A stretch of DNA of 64,000 bases, taken from NCBI RefSeq assembly GCF_000381545.1, contig NZ_KB906684.1, forward strand, positions 1 through 64,000, read 5' to 3'. The translations under genes were made by a program, and so were the position numbers. This document shows positions 38,492 to 46,847 of the stretch, in pieces. This stretch comes from Rhodonellum psychrophilum GCM71 = DSM 17998 (GTDB taxonomy: Bacteria; Bacteroidota; Bacteroidia; Cytophagales; Cyclobacteriaceae). Below the pieces are notes generated by a model. It was not told the DNA's origin and made no database searches. It worked only from the letters and a program-made list of their open reading frames with translations. The stretch's first letter is position 1. Each line of letters begins with the position of its first letter.

Positions 38492-41400
38492 TTAAAATCC
38501 AACATTGATACCGATTGAATACGTTCTTGCCTGAGGCGCAGAATAAAAGTCATTGCCTTGGAGGATATTCCCAGTCAAGGAATCGGCGCTAACCTCAGGA
38601 TCCCAACCATTGTAGTTGGTAAAAGTCAAAAGGTTTTGTCCTGTAAAGAATATCCTGAAACTGGTCACCTTCATTCTTTCCAATAAGCTGGAGGGAGGGG
38701 AATATCCAAAGGTTAAGGTTTTCAAACGTACATAACTGCCATCTGAGAGGTACCTGCTTGACGCATTACACCCATTACATTCCCCGAGTCTGGCTTGCGG
38801 GATGTCCGTGATGTCACCCGGATTTTGCCACCTTGCCATCTGGTCGCGGGTAGAATTGTCAAACCAGTCTCCGTTGGCTGCAAAAAAACCGCCACCTCCA
38901 TCGTAGATGTCATTTCCAAATACCCCTTGAAAGAGGATGTTCAAGTCGAAAGCACCAAAGGTGAGGCTATTGGTAATTCCACCTATAAATTTGGGATTAG
39001 GATCACCGACGACCATTCTCGTGGCAGCATTATAGTCGTTAGTGGTTTCACTCAATTCCTCATTTGCATAATAAAGCGCATCCCCATTATCAGGATCTAC
39101 ACCAGCGAATTTTGGCCCATAGAACACGCCGATGGGCTCTCCTATAAATATACTGTTGAGAAATCGGGAAGAGGAGGGTGGGATGGATTCCTGTCCAGGG
39201 GCAAGTTCCTTGACTTTGTTGATGTTTCTGGCAAAGTTGATCGACGTATTCCAAGAAAATTTCTGCCTGCTCACATTAGCCGAGTTCAAAACAATCTCGA
39301 CGCCGCTATTCTGCATCCTTCCGATATTTTGCCGCTGTATCAGGAAACCTGAAGTGGCAGGGATTGGGACGTTCAGCAAAAGATCAGTGGTGTTTTTGTT
39401 GTAATAATCAATTTCACCTGTGATTCGATCTCTTAGAAAGGCAAATTCTACACCGATATCAATCTGGGCTGTTTTTTCCCAAGTTAAATCTGGATTGGGT
39501 ATCTGGGAAGGAATCAGTCCCGGGATTAAAGCATAGGCCGCCGGACCAAACAATCCCAAATGGTCAAAATTCCCGATTTCGGCATTTCCGGTCAAACCAA
39601 AGGAAGCCCGAAGCTTCAGGAGACTTAAATTTTCATTGCCCTTCAAAAAACTCTCCTCTGTCAAAACCCATCCCAAAGAGGCAGCTGGGAAAAATCCATA
39701 TTTGTTGTTTTCTCCAAATCTCGACGAACCATCGATCCTCGCACTTAGGGTAGCCAAATATTTGTTGGCATACTTGTAATTGACCCTCGTGAAATAAGAA
39801 AGAAAGGAAAAGTTGGTCAGCGTGGAGGTTCCCCCAACAATTTCAGCAGCGGATGCCAGGGTTTTCAAGTCATCAAGAGGAAATTCTTGCCCTTCCACGG
39901 AAGTAAAGTTTTCATCTGACCTTTGGAATGACATTCCTGCGATGGCCTCCAAATTGTGCTTTTCGGCAAAGATTTTTGTATAAGTGAAATAATTGTTGGT
40001 ATTGTAATTGAAGATTCTCAGCCATCTCGAACGGCCATATCCATTGGTGGAAAGTCCTGTATTGGTACGAGAACCGAAATATTGTTCCTCGTTTTGGTTG
40101 AGGATATCCACGCCGAATTCTGTCCTGAATTTCAAATTCGCGTTGAATTTATATTCCCCAAAGACATTGGTGATATTTCTGAAAGAAGTATTCAACCAAG
40201 AAGCGTTTTCCGAATCGATCAAATTGTTATAGTAGGTGGTGGTGGGCCTGTCATAAAGTTGGCCATTGAGGTCCCTGATCGGGGTGATGGGCGCCAGAGC
40301 GACCAATTGGATCGGATTGTTGAATTGATTGTCATCTGACAAGCGGTTATTTTCAGTCCTGCTCAAGCCAAAATTGGCCCCTATGGTGAATTTGTCAGAA
40401 ACGGAATGGTCAAGGTTTAATCTCGCTGAAACCCTTTCAAAATCATTTCTGATCATGATTCCAGTTTGCTTATCATAAGCACCACTGAAATAAAACCTTG
40501 TTTTCTCATCCCCACCGGCAGCCGAAAAGTTGACATTGGTCGTGCCGGCACTTCCATTGAATGCCTCCTCTTGCCAATTGGTATTGGTTTCAAGATTTCT
40601 CCAGTCGGACCATCCGGAGTACCTGTCCAGTCGGCCTTCCACAAATTCCAAATCCGATCCAGCATAATCTGAAGGATTGTTGATCGGATCGGTTCCAGCC
40701 CTGAGGTCATTGTTGTAGCCCGATTCTCGCATCAATTCCACAAATTCGGCGGCGTCGAGAAATTCCCTTTTTCGTGTTGGTTCGGATATCCCTCTTTGGA
40801 TGCCTACATTGAATTTTGTTTTTCCTTTCGCTCCTGATTTAGTGGTGATCAGGACCACACCGTTGGCTGCTCTGGCGCCGTAAATGGCTGCTGCAGAAGC
40901 ATCTTTCAACACATCAAATGATTCAATGTCATTGAAATTGATATCCGACATTGGATTGTATAAACCTATTGCACCCGAGGAAGTCATGGGAATGCCGTCG
41001 ATCACATACAAGGGTTCATTTCCTCCCGAAATGGAAGTCGTACCCCTGACACGGATTTTCACTCCCCCACCAAGTTTTCCACTGGAAGATTCCACGAATA
41101 CACCAGCCATTCTCCCCTGAAGGGCCTCCTGAAAATTGGGTACCGGAATGGATGCCAGATCCGTTCCTTTTAAGGAAGCAATATTCCCAGTTAGATCTCC
41201 TCTGGTGGTGCTTCCATAACCGACGACGACTACTTCTCCCAAAACTTTTGCATCTGGAATTAGCAGGATGTCAATGGAAGATTTGGAACCCACCAGAACC
41301 TCTTGGGCAACAAAGCCCACAAATGAAAACACAAGGGTTTCAGTCGAATTTGCCTGAATGGTATAGAAGCCATCCAAATCGGAAATGACGCCTCGGGTGG

Positions 41401-41545
41401 TTCCTTTGATCAGGATATTTACTCCCGGAAGGGGTAAGTTATCTTCTCCTGAAAGTACCACCCCGGTCACTTGACGGGTTTGTGAAAAGGACGTGGTGCA
41501 AAAAAGAACCAATATCGCCAATACACTTAGTAAAATTTTTTTCAT
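38492..41545 (-). CDS. SusC/RagA TonB-dependent transporter (pair 2)
   Basis: 1017 residues. Signal peptide (1-21), carboxypeptidase-regulatory-like domain (TGVVLSGEDNLPLPGVNILI, ~28-47), plug (~105-235, with EVVVVGYGSTTRGDLTG and LKDASAAAIYGARAANGVVL), then a large barrel ending SIGINVGF. The loop CNGCNASSRYLSDGSYVRLK near 950 has a Cys-x2-Cys, unusual in barrels of this family and possibly a disulfide. It imports a ligand captured by the adjacent SusD. Upstream lie 130 bases of AT-rich leader and repeat copy C. Confidence 0.95.
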   Translation of the reverse strand: MKKILLSVLAILVLFCTTSFSQTRQVTGVVLSGEDNLPLPGVNILIKGTTRGVISDLDGFYTIQANSTETLVFSFVGFVAQEVLVGSKSSIDILLIPDAKVLGEVVVVGYGSTTRGDLTGNIASLKGTDLASIPVPNFQEALQGRMAGVFVESSSGKLGGGVKIRVRGTTSISGGNEPLYVIDGIPMTSSGAIGLYNPMSDINFNDIESFDVLKDASAAAIYGARAANGVVLITTKSGAKGKTKFNVGIQRGISEPTRKREFLDAAEFVELMRESGYNNDLRAGTDPINNPSDYAGSDLEFVEGRLDRYSGWSDWRNLETNTNWQEEAFNGSAGTTNVNFSAAGGDEKTRFYFSGAYDKQTGIMIRNDFERVSARLNLDHSVSDKFTIGANFGLSRTENNRLSDDNQFNNPIQLVALAPITPIRDLNGQLYDRPTTTYYNNLIDSENASWLNTSFRNITNVFGEYKFNANLKFRTEFGVDILNQNEEQYFGSRTNTGLSTNGYGRSRWLRIFNYNTNNYFTYTKIFAEKHNLEAIAGMSFQRSDENFTSVEGQEFPLDDLKTLASAAEIVGGTSTLTNFSFLSYFTRVNYKYANKYLATLSARIDGSSRFGENNKYGFFPAASLGWVLTEESFLKGNENLSLLKLRASFGLTGNAEIGNFDHLGLFGPAAYALIPGLIPSQIPNPDLTWEKTAQIDIGVEFAFLRDRITGEIDYYNKNTTDLLLNVPIPATSGFLIQRQNIGRMQNSGVEIVLNSANVSRQKFSWNTSINFARNINKVKELAPGQESIPPSSSRFLNSIFIGEPIGVFYGPKFAGVDPDNGDALYYANEELSETTNDYNAATRMVVGDPNPKFIGGITNSLTFGAFDLNILFQGVFGNDIYDGGGGFFAANGDWFDNSTRDQMARWQNPGDITDIPQARLGECNGCNASSRYLSDGSYVRLKTLTFGYSPPSSLLERMKVTSFRIFFTGQNLLTFTNYNGWDPEVSADSLTGNILQGNDFYSAPQARTYSIGINVGF

Positions 41546-41680
41546 AATTATTTCAATAATTTAAATGAATAAATAATTTAAAATAATTAAAAAATAAGTG
41601 AATATTATAAAAAGTAAGAGTATACAATTTAAGATTTTATGATTGATTTAAAAAATAAAAGAGATGGAGAAAATTGAATT

Positions 41681-41902
41681 AACCCGTGTAAGGCATTCCC
41701 AATTGTATTCCAGCCTGAAATTGAATGATATTCAGTATTCGTTCCAGTTTTTGACTTCACCAAATTGATTCTTTGCCTTATTCTCCGAATAGCCTGATTT
41801 TCTTTCGGTTTCAATCCCATTTGGAAACCTATTCCATATTCCATCTAACTTAATCAAGTGAGATGCTTTACGTTACTTTTTTGGTGTCTTAGCATTCGGG
41901 TT
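41681..41902 (-). repeat. Dispersed intergenic element, copy C (long form)
   Basis: 222 bases. Starts AACCCGTGTAAGGCATTCCC; family core CCTGATTTTCTTTCGGTTTC near 41791. The end is ~50 bases longer than in the short form and this extra part (TTCCATCTAACTTAATCAAG to GCATTCGGGTT, including ACGTTACTTTTTTGG) matches copy F. Confidence 0.72.
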
Positions 41903-41953
41903 TAAAAATGGGGTTGATCTTTGGCTCCCTTTTCTGATCCGCTGGAGGAAAAA

Positions 41954-41988
41954 AAAACGGCAGAATCCTTTAAGGATTCTGCCGTTTT
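41954..41988 (-). terminator. Terminator after the IscA-like gene
   Basis: A near-perfect palindrome, AAACGGCAGAATCC with GGATTCTGCCGTTT, with at least 14 paired bases and a T-run on the minus strand; 23 bases after the stop codon. Confidence 0.88.
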
Positions 41989-42010
41989 CATTTGATCGAT
42001 TTATTTTGGA

Positions 42011-42337
42011 CTAGACAGAGAAACTCTCTCCGCATCCACATGTTCTGGAGGCATTTGGATTCACAAATTGAAAACCTTTTCCGTTCAGCCCATCAGAAAA
42101 TTCCAAAACAGTTCCTGCCAGATAAAGCAGACTTTTTCTGTCTACGATGATTTTCACGCCTTTGTCTTCAAACACATGATCCGTTTCTACCAAAGAGGAA
42201 TCAAAGCCCAAATCATACATAAGACCCGAACATCCACCTCCTTTAACAGAAACCCGTATATTTTCATTTTCCTTATGCCCCTCTTCTTGCCTCAATGCAA
42301 TTATTCTTTCTTTTGCTTTTTCGGAAACTATTATCAT
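42011..42337 (-). CDS. A-type iron-sulfur carrier (IscA/HesB/ErpA family)
   Basis: 108 residues from ATG 42337; the frame reaches 42382 but MIIVSEKAKERI is the family start. The three cluster-binding cysteines are present: C36 in GGGCSGLMY and C100/C102 in RTCGCGESF. It carries Fe-S clusters to target enzymes, with SUF or ISC machinery elsewhere. Single gene with its own terminator and a good -7 box about 70 bases upstream. The particular A-type subgroup (SufA, ErpA, IscA) cannot be told from this sequence. Confidence 0.95.
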   Translation of the reverse strand: MIIVSEKAKERIIALRQEEGHKENENIRVSVKGGGCSGLMYDLGFDSSLVETDHVFEDKGVKIIVDRKSLLYLAGTVLEFSDGLNGKGFQFVNPNASRTCGCGESFSV

Positions 42338-42407
42338 ATCTTTATTATTTAATGGACTCGTCTCAAGTGATTTATTAAACAACCTTACTTTTGAAAAGAT
42401 TCAGTAA

Positions 42408-42415
42408 CAAATATA
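42408..42415 (-). promoter_or_regulatory. Candidate Bacteroidota -7 box (TATATTTG)
   Basis: Exact TAnnTTTG on the minus strand, 70 bases upstream of the IscA-like start, inside TTTTGTATATTTG, the same string as at 21746. The -33 box is unclear. Confidence 0.4.
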
Positions 42416-42427
42416 CAAAATAATAAA

Positions 42428-42832
42428 ATGAGAAAAATCGAGCATATTGGAATAGCTGTAAAAGATCTCAAAACTTCCAATGCACTATTCAAAAGATTAT
42501 TGGGATCGGAACATTATAAGGAAGAGGAAGTTGCCGGCGAAGGAGTCAATACTTCCTTCTTTCAGGTTGGGGAAACCAAAATAGAACTCTTGGAGGCTTC
42601 TCGAGAGGATAGTCCAATCTCTAAATTCATTGAGAAAAAATCTGAAGGAATCCATCACATAGCCTTTGATGTGGAAGATATCCATGCTGAAGTCTTGAGG
42701 CTGAAAGCCGCCGGTTTCGAGATCCTGAATGAAACCCCAAAAGACGGTGCTGACAATAAATTAGTCGTTTTTTTGCATCCCCGGTCCACAAATGGCATGC
42801 TCGTGGAGTTGTGTCAAAACAAGAACAATTAG
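42428..42832 (+). CDS. mce: Methylmalonyl-CoA epimerase
   Basis: 134 residues, the usual length. Vicinal-oxygen-chelate fold: IEHIGIAVKDLKTSNALF at the start with the first metal His, TKIELLEA, GIHHIAFDVEDI with the second His, and a final MLVELCQN with the Glu ligand. Interconverts the (2R) and (2S) forms of methylmalonyl-CoA in propionate metabolism. First of three plus-strand genes separated by 10 and 11 bases (mce, outer-membrane protein, thiL). Confidence 0.95.
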   Translation: MRKIEHIGIAVKDLKTSNALFKRLLGSEHYKEEEVAGEGVNTSFFQVGETKIELLEASREDSPISKFIEKKSEGIHHIAFDVEDIHAEVLRLKAAGFEILNETPKDGADNKLVVFLHPRSTNGMLVELCQNKNN

Positions 42833-42842
42833 CTTTTAACTT

Positions 42843-43427
42843 ATGAAGATTCTTTACATCTTTTCTGTATTTATTTTTTTGTTTTTTTCCTGCCACCATT
42901 CCTACGCTCAGGGGGATAGGGGAAGCAGGTTTGGATTGCAGTTTTCTTATGGTAGCCCCTATTATATACCAAGCTACGCTGATGGGGCTCCGAGCTATGA
43001 TGGAAAATTTTTTTTTGACATCGGATTCCTTTTCCTAAAACCCATTTCGAATAAATGGGAATTTGAGACGGGCTTGGTATATTCCAACAATCAATTTAAA
43101 GTAACCCCAAACTTTCCCCCTGGGACACCCAATCCTTCATATATCTCTTCCATGAATCAATGGATAATCCCTGCCAATTTCAGGCTTTATCTCCCCAATA
43201 GGTTCTTATTGCAATTTGGACCCAATTTATCCCAAGCAAGTAGAGAATCTTTCGGACTTTTTCGTCTTGGATTCTCATTGGGTTTTGGCAAGGAGTTCAA
43301 GTTGGGAGATAAGAATGCTTTATTGATCGTCCCTACCTTCAATGCCAATCCATTTTTCCCAACAAACTCGGAGGGTATGACGCAATTGGGAATTAGAAGT
43401 ATCTTTGCATTTCCAAGCAAGAAATAA
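42843..43427 (+). CDS. Small outer-membrane beta-barrel-like protein
   Basis: 194 residues, not recognised as a named family. Signal peptide MKILYIFSVFIFLFFSCHHS...YAQ (either signal peptidase I after AYAQ or a lipobox Cys). The mature part alternates hydrophobic and polar residues (FGLQFSYGSPYYIPSY, WEFETGLVYSNNQF, FRLYLPNRFLLQFGPNL, FRLGFSLGFGKEF), consistent with about eight strands of an outer-membrane barrel (porin-family/OMP_b-brl type). Encoded between mce and thiL with tight spacing, likely by chance of operon make-up rather than shared pathway. Confidence 0.7.
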   Translation: MKILYIFSVFIFLFFSCHHSYAQGDRGSRFGLQFSYGSPYYIPSYADGAPSYDGKFFFDIGFLFLKPISNKWEFETGLVYSNNQFKVTPNFPPGTPNPSYISSMNQWIIPANFRLYLPNRFLLQFGPNLSQASRESFGLFRLGFSLGFGKEFKLGDKNALLIVPTFNANPFFPTNSEGMTQLGIRSIFAFPSKK

Positions 43428-43438
43428 AAAGTAGAAAA

Positions 43439-44467
43439 ATGTCCGAAAAAAGAACTGAAATCAGTGAATTGGGTGAGTTTGCCCTTATCGATCATCTGAA
43501 TGAAAGCATAAAAATCAAAAATGCATCTACCCTCAAGGGAATTGGCGATGATGCTGCCGTGATTGATTCCGGAGAAACGGTAAAGGTAGTGACGACGGAT
43601 TTGTTACTGGAAGGTGTTCATTTTGACCTTTCTTACGCCCCATTGCACCATGTCGGATTCAAGGCCGTTGCTGTGAATGTATCGGATGTCGCAGCCATGA
43701 ATGCCATCCCAAAGCAGATTACGGTCAGTATTGCATTGTCCAACAGGTTTTCGGTGGAGGCAGTGGACGCTTTGTATGCAGGAATTAACGCCGCGGCCGA
43801 ACATTATGGAGTGGATGTAATCGGTGGGGATACCACGGCTTCCCATTCTGGTTTGGTGATTTCCATCACCGCCATTGGCGAAGCAAAAAAAGAACAAATC
43901 AGTTACCGCTCAGGTGCCAAAGTCAATGACATTGTCTGTGTGACGGGTGACCTCGGGGCAGCATTGGTGGGCTTGCAGATTTTGGAGCGGGAGAAACAGG
44001 TTTTTATCGCCAATCCGGACATGAAACCCCAATTGGAGAACTTTACTTATGTAACAGGTCGCCAGCTTAAACCTGATGCAAGAATGGACATCATCCATGA
44101 AATGCGGGATTTGGAAATCGTCCCTTCCAGTATGATTGATATTTCTGATGGCTTGGCCTCCGAACTCTTTCACATTTGCAAATCTTCTGGCGTCGGTGTT
44201 ACCATTTATGAGGACAAACTTCCCATCGACAAACAGACATTTGATACCGCTGTCGAATTGGGACTTGATCCCATCACCTGTGTATTGAATGGAGGAGAGG
44301 ATTACGAATTGCTGTTTACCATTGATCAAAAAGACTACGAAAAACTTGAAAAACATCCCGACATCCATTTTATCGGTCATGTGACCAATGCGGAGGAAGG
44401 GAAATATCTGGTCACCAAAAGTGGGACAACCGCACAGTTAAAGGCTCAAGGTTGGAAACATTTTTGA
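43439..44467 (+). CDS. thiL: Thiamine-monophosphate kinase
   Basis: 342 residues. PurM-like ATP-binding fold: GIGDDAAVID at 34-43, TTDLLLEGVHFDL, HVGFKAVAVNVSDVAAMNA, DVIGGDTTAS, and SMIDISDGLASELFHICKSS, all standard ThiL blocks; NGGEDYELLFT is the conserved C-terminal loop. Phosphorylates thiamine monophosphate to the diphosphate cofactor. Last gene of the mce-led run, followed by a strong hairpin. Confidence 0.95.
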   Translation: MSEKRTEISELGEFALIDHLNESIKIKNASTLKGIGDDAAVIDSGETVKVVTTDLLLEGVHFDLSYAPLHHVGFKAVAVNVSDVAAMNAIPKQITVSIALSNRFSVEAVDALYAGINAAAEHYGVDVIGGDTTASHSGLVISITAIGEAKKEQISYRSGAKVNDIVCVTGDLGAALVGLQILEREKQVFIANPDMKPQLENFTYVTGRQLKPDARMDIIHEMRDLEIVPSSMIDISDGLASELFHICKSSGVGVTIYEDKLPIDKQTFDTAVELGLDPITCVLNGGEDYELLFTIDQKDYEKLEKHPDIHFIGHVTNAEEGKYLVTKSGTTAQLKAQGWKHF

Positions 44468-44478
44468 TTGGTGTTTTC

Positions 44479-44536
44479 AGAGGTCACCGTTAAAAAATGA
44501 ATGATTTTAACGGTGACTCTCAATCAAATTTTTTTG
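44479..44536 (+). terminator. Hairpin terminator after thiL
   Basis: AGAGGTCACCGTTAAAA pairs with TTTTAACGGTGACTCT (16 bp, one bulged G) around a short loop; a T7 run begins about 10 bases later. 12 bases after the thiL stop. Confidence 0.7.
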
Positions 44537-44548
44537 AATTGATTGTTC

Positions 44549-44716
44549 AACCCGAAATATCCATTGGATTTCATATTGGGATTGAAACTGCAAGAAAATC
44601 AGCCTTTTCGGAGATTATGGTATAATCCCCTTATGGTGAAGTTAAAAAAGCAACCCACTAATTGATTATTGATCAATTAGTGGGTTAAGTTGAATTGGTA
44701 ATGCATAACACGGGTT
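44549..44716 (+). repeat. Dispersed intergenic element, copy D
   Basis: 168 bases. Starts AACCCGAAATATCCATTGG, core GAAACTGCAAGAAAATCAGC, and ends TGGTAATGCATAACACGGGTT's last bases. The inverted ends extend outward to a perfect 10-bp pair, GTTCAACCCG (44545) and CGGGTTGAAC (to 44720). Inside lies a perfect 15-bp hairpin, AACCCACTAATTGAT with its complement, around a five-base loop (44652-44687). Confidence 0.75.
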
Positions 44717-44890
44717 GAACCTGAGAAAATTGGCTTTTGGGAGGATCCCAATATCAAAAAGTGTTTCATTGCATCTATTATAATCCTGTTGATTTTTTCT
44801 TGGTTGGCCAAATAAAAAACTGCTGTTTTTTTTAGCAACAGCAGTAGCCATTGTCCTCAAAAACCAGCAGTTTTCAATCAATGTGTCAAA

Positions 44891-45268
44891 TCAATCTTCA
44901 GGATAAGGGATATAGACAAATTTCGTGAAATCATTGTCCATCACAAAAAGACAGCAAAATTCATCGGGATCTTTATAGGCCTTTTGGAATTCTTCCATCA
45001 AGTCTTCTGCGATCAGTTTCCTTTGGATAAATTCATCCAGATAGGTGATGTAATAATTCCAATCCAGGTTTTTTTCCTCCTTACCCAAAAGCATCTGGCC
45101 AATCGGCTGGGCTTCCTTGGACATGGGGAAAATAGGAAATTCCGAAAATTTTCTGGAGCGGACCTGGTAAGCGGCTTCTTTCAGGATGTCCGAAACCTTG
45201 ATGAAATCCTTGGTGATGGTCCCGATGTATTTCCCGTTCAATTCGGGATCGTTGGCGTCTGAAATCAT
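44891..45268 (-). CDS. Conserved-looking hypothetical protein
   Basis: 125 residues, no family recognised. Acidic, soluble, no signal or membrane segment. It reads as a compact helical/strand protein (KYIGTITKDFIKVSDILKEA, then NLDWNYYITYLDEFIQRKLI) ending in KFVYIPYPED. Its ATG overlaps the rlmD stop by four bases (ATGA), a strong sign that it is real and translated with rlmD. Function unknown. Confidence 0.75.
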   Translation of the reverse strand: MISDANDPELNGKYIGTITKDFIKVSDILKEAAYQVRSRKFSEFPIFPMSKEAQPIGQMLLGKEEKNLDWNYYITYLDEFIQRKLIAEDLMEEFQKAYKDPDEFCCLFVMDNDFTKFVYIPYPED

Positions 45269-46659
45269 GGCTTTAGCGTTAAAAGTACAACATTTTCCAC
45301 ATGATAAGTCTGGGGAAACATGTCCACAGGCTGAATTTTGTCCACTTGGTATTTTTCGCCCAACAAGGCTACATCTCGCGCCTGAGTAGCTGGGTTACAG
45401 CTTACATAGACGATTTTCGGTGCGGCCAATTGAAGCAGCATTTTGACTACGTCTTCATGCATTCCCACTCTCGGAGGATCTGTGATGATGACATCAGGGG
45501 CAGCATGTTTGGCAATGAATTCTTCATTGAGCATGTCCTTCATGTCTCCGGCATAAAAAAGCGTATTGTCCAAGCCGTTTACCTTTGCATTTAATTTGGC
45601 ATCCGCAATGGCATCTTCCACATATTCGATACCGATGACTTGCTTGGCTTTTTTCGCGACAAAATTGGCGATGGTTCCCGTACCGGTATAAAGATCGTAA
45701 ACGACCTCATCTCCTTGAAGGTCTGCAAAATCCCTTGTGACCTTATAAAGTTCGTAAGCTTGGTCAGAATTGGTTTGATAAAAAGATTTTGGACCGATTC
45801 TAAACTTCAAGCCCTCCATTTCTTCCTCAATATAATCTTTTCCCGAAAAAGTAACCACATCAAGATCATTGAATGTTTCGTTTTTTTTCAGGTTGATGAT
45901 GTAAAGCAAGGCGGTGATTTGTGGAAAAGCACCGTTCAAATGCTGCATTACCTTTTCAATGCCTTCTGCATCATCGGCTCCAAACTGCACGATGACCATA
46001 CTTTCGCCTGTCGAGGTGCTCCGGATGATCAGGTTTCGGAGCAGACCAACCTGATTTCTGATATCGTAAAAGGAAAGATGGTTTTCAAGAGCAAAGTTTC
46101 GAAGAGAATTTCTTACTTCATTTGAGATATTTCCCTGTAGATAGCAATGTTCGATATCGACGATTTTATCAAACATTTTTGGGATATGAAATCCCAAAGC
46201 ACTTCTTTCGAAGGTTGCCTCCGATGCGATTTCTTCTTTTGTCAGCCAGCGGTTGTTGGAAAAAGTGAAGTCCAATTTGTTGCGGTAATATTGGGTATTG
46301 GCAGATCCAATGATGGGCATGACTTCCGGAATAGGTAATTTTCCGATACGTTGGAATTGATCCACTACCTGCTGCCGTTTATACGTTTTCTGTAAATCGT
46401 AATTGATATGCTGCCATTTGCATCCGCCACAGGTGCCAAAATGTTGGCAAAAAGGTTCGACACGGTCTTTGGAATATTCATGGAAAAAAATGGCTTCACC
46501 TTCCATAAAAGAGCTTTTGCCTCGGGTAATTCTCACGTCAACCAGGTCTCCGGGTGCTACATTTTGGACAAAAACCACTTTTTCCTCATAATGGCCAACG
46601 CATTTGCCTTCAGAGGCTATTCTTTCTATCCTAAGGTTTTGTATGACCTTATTCTTCAT
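45265..46659 (-). CDS. rlmD: 23S rRNA (uracil-1939-C5)-methyltransferase
   Basis: 464 residues from ATG 46659 (MKNKVIQNLRIERIASEGK); an ATG at 46671 is equally possible, while the frame running to 46938 overlaps the divergent SDR gene and is rejected. TRAM domain (~1-60), the 4Fe-4S ligands CQHFGTCGGC (C-x5-C-x2-C) plus a later Cys in IEHCYL, an AdoMet Rossmann region (VVYDLYTGTGTIANFVAKK) and the catalytic Cys in VSCNPATQARD. Methylates U1939 or the related U747 position (RlmCD-type specificity possible). Co-translated with the downstream hypothetical gene. Confidence 0.94.
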   Translation of the reverse strand: MKNKVIQNLRIERIASEGKCVGHYEEKVVFVQNVAPGDLVDVRITRGKSSFMEGEAIFFHEYSKDRVEPFCQHFGTCGGCKWQHINYDLQKTYKRQQVVDQFQRIGKLPIPEVMPIIGSANTQYYRNKLDFTFSNNRWLTKEEIASEATFERSALGFHIPKMFDKIVDIEHCYLQGNISNEVRNSLRNFALENHLSFYDIRNQVGLLRNLIIRSTSTGESMVIVQFGADDAEGIEKVMQHLNGAFPQITALLYIINLKKNETFNDLDVVTFSGKDYIEEEMEGLKFRIGPKSFYQTNSDQAYELYKVTRDFADLQGDEVVYDLYTGTGTIANFVAKKAKQVIGIEYVEDAIADAKLNAKVNGLDNTLFYAGDMKDMLNEEFIAKHAAPDVIITDPPRVGMHEDVVKMLLQLAAPKIVYVSCNPATQARDVALLGEKYQVDKIQPVDMFPQTYHVENVVLLTLKP

Positions 46660-46847
46660 CTTTCTCGACATGGGCGCAAAATTAAGGAAAAAATGAAGAT
46701 GATTTAGTTTTTTTTGGTTTATCGAGGACAGTGAAGGATTTTCATTCTTTTTTTGCTGACCATTGTTTTTGGGAGGATGAAATGAAATCCGAAAAATCAT
46801 CCATTGACCATCTGAAATTTTTATCTTTAAACCCAAATTAAATACCA

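Larger units (their letters stand above)
41546..42010. other. Non-coding region with element copy C and a terminator
   Basis: 465 bases between the IscA-like stop and the susC start (both minus strand). Holds the iscA terminator, the long-form repeat copy C and an AT-rich presumed susC promoter stretch (41546-41660). A 71-codon minus ORF at 41629-41844 lies over the repeat and is rejected. Confidence 0.5.
44468..44890. other. Non-coding convergent region with element copy D
   Basis: 423 bases between thiL (+) and the hypothetical gene at 44891 (-). Holds the thiL hairpin and repeat copy D with its internal palindrome. A 71-codon minus ORF (44666-44881) partly overlaps the repeat and has no family features; rejected. 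Confidence 0.5.

Noticed and set aside
41629-41844. 71-codon minus-strand ORF upstream of susC
   Set aside because: Coincides with repeat copy C; not conserved in the other long copy F.
43428-43438. TPP riboswitch expected near thiL
   Set aside because: Only 11 bases separate thiL from the preceding gene, and no THI-box sequence is visible upstream of mce either.
44666-44881. 71-codon minus-strand ORF
   Set aside because: Overlaps repeat copy D and its flank; no motif, no signal peptide, no spacing relation to the next gene.
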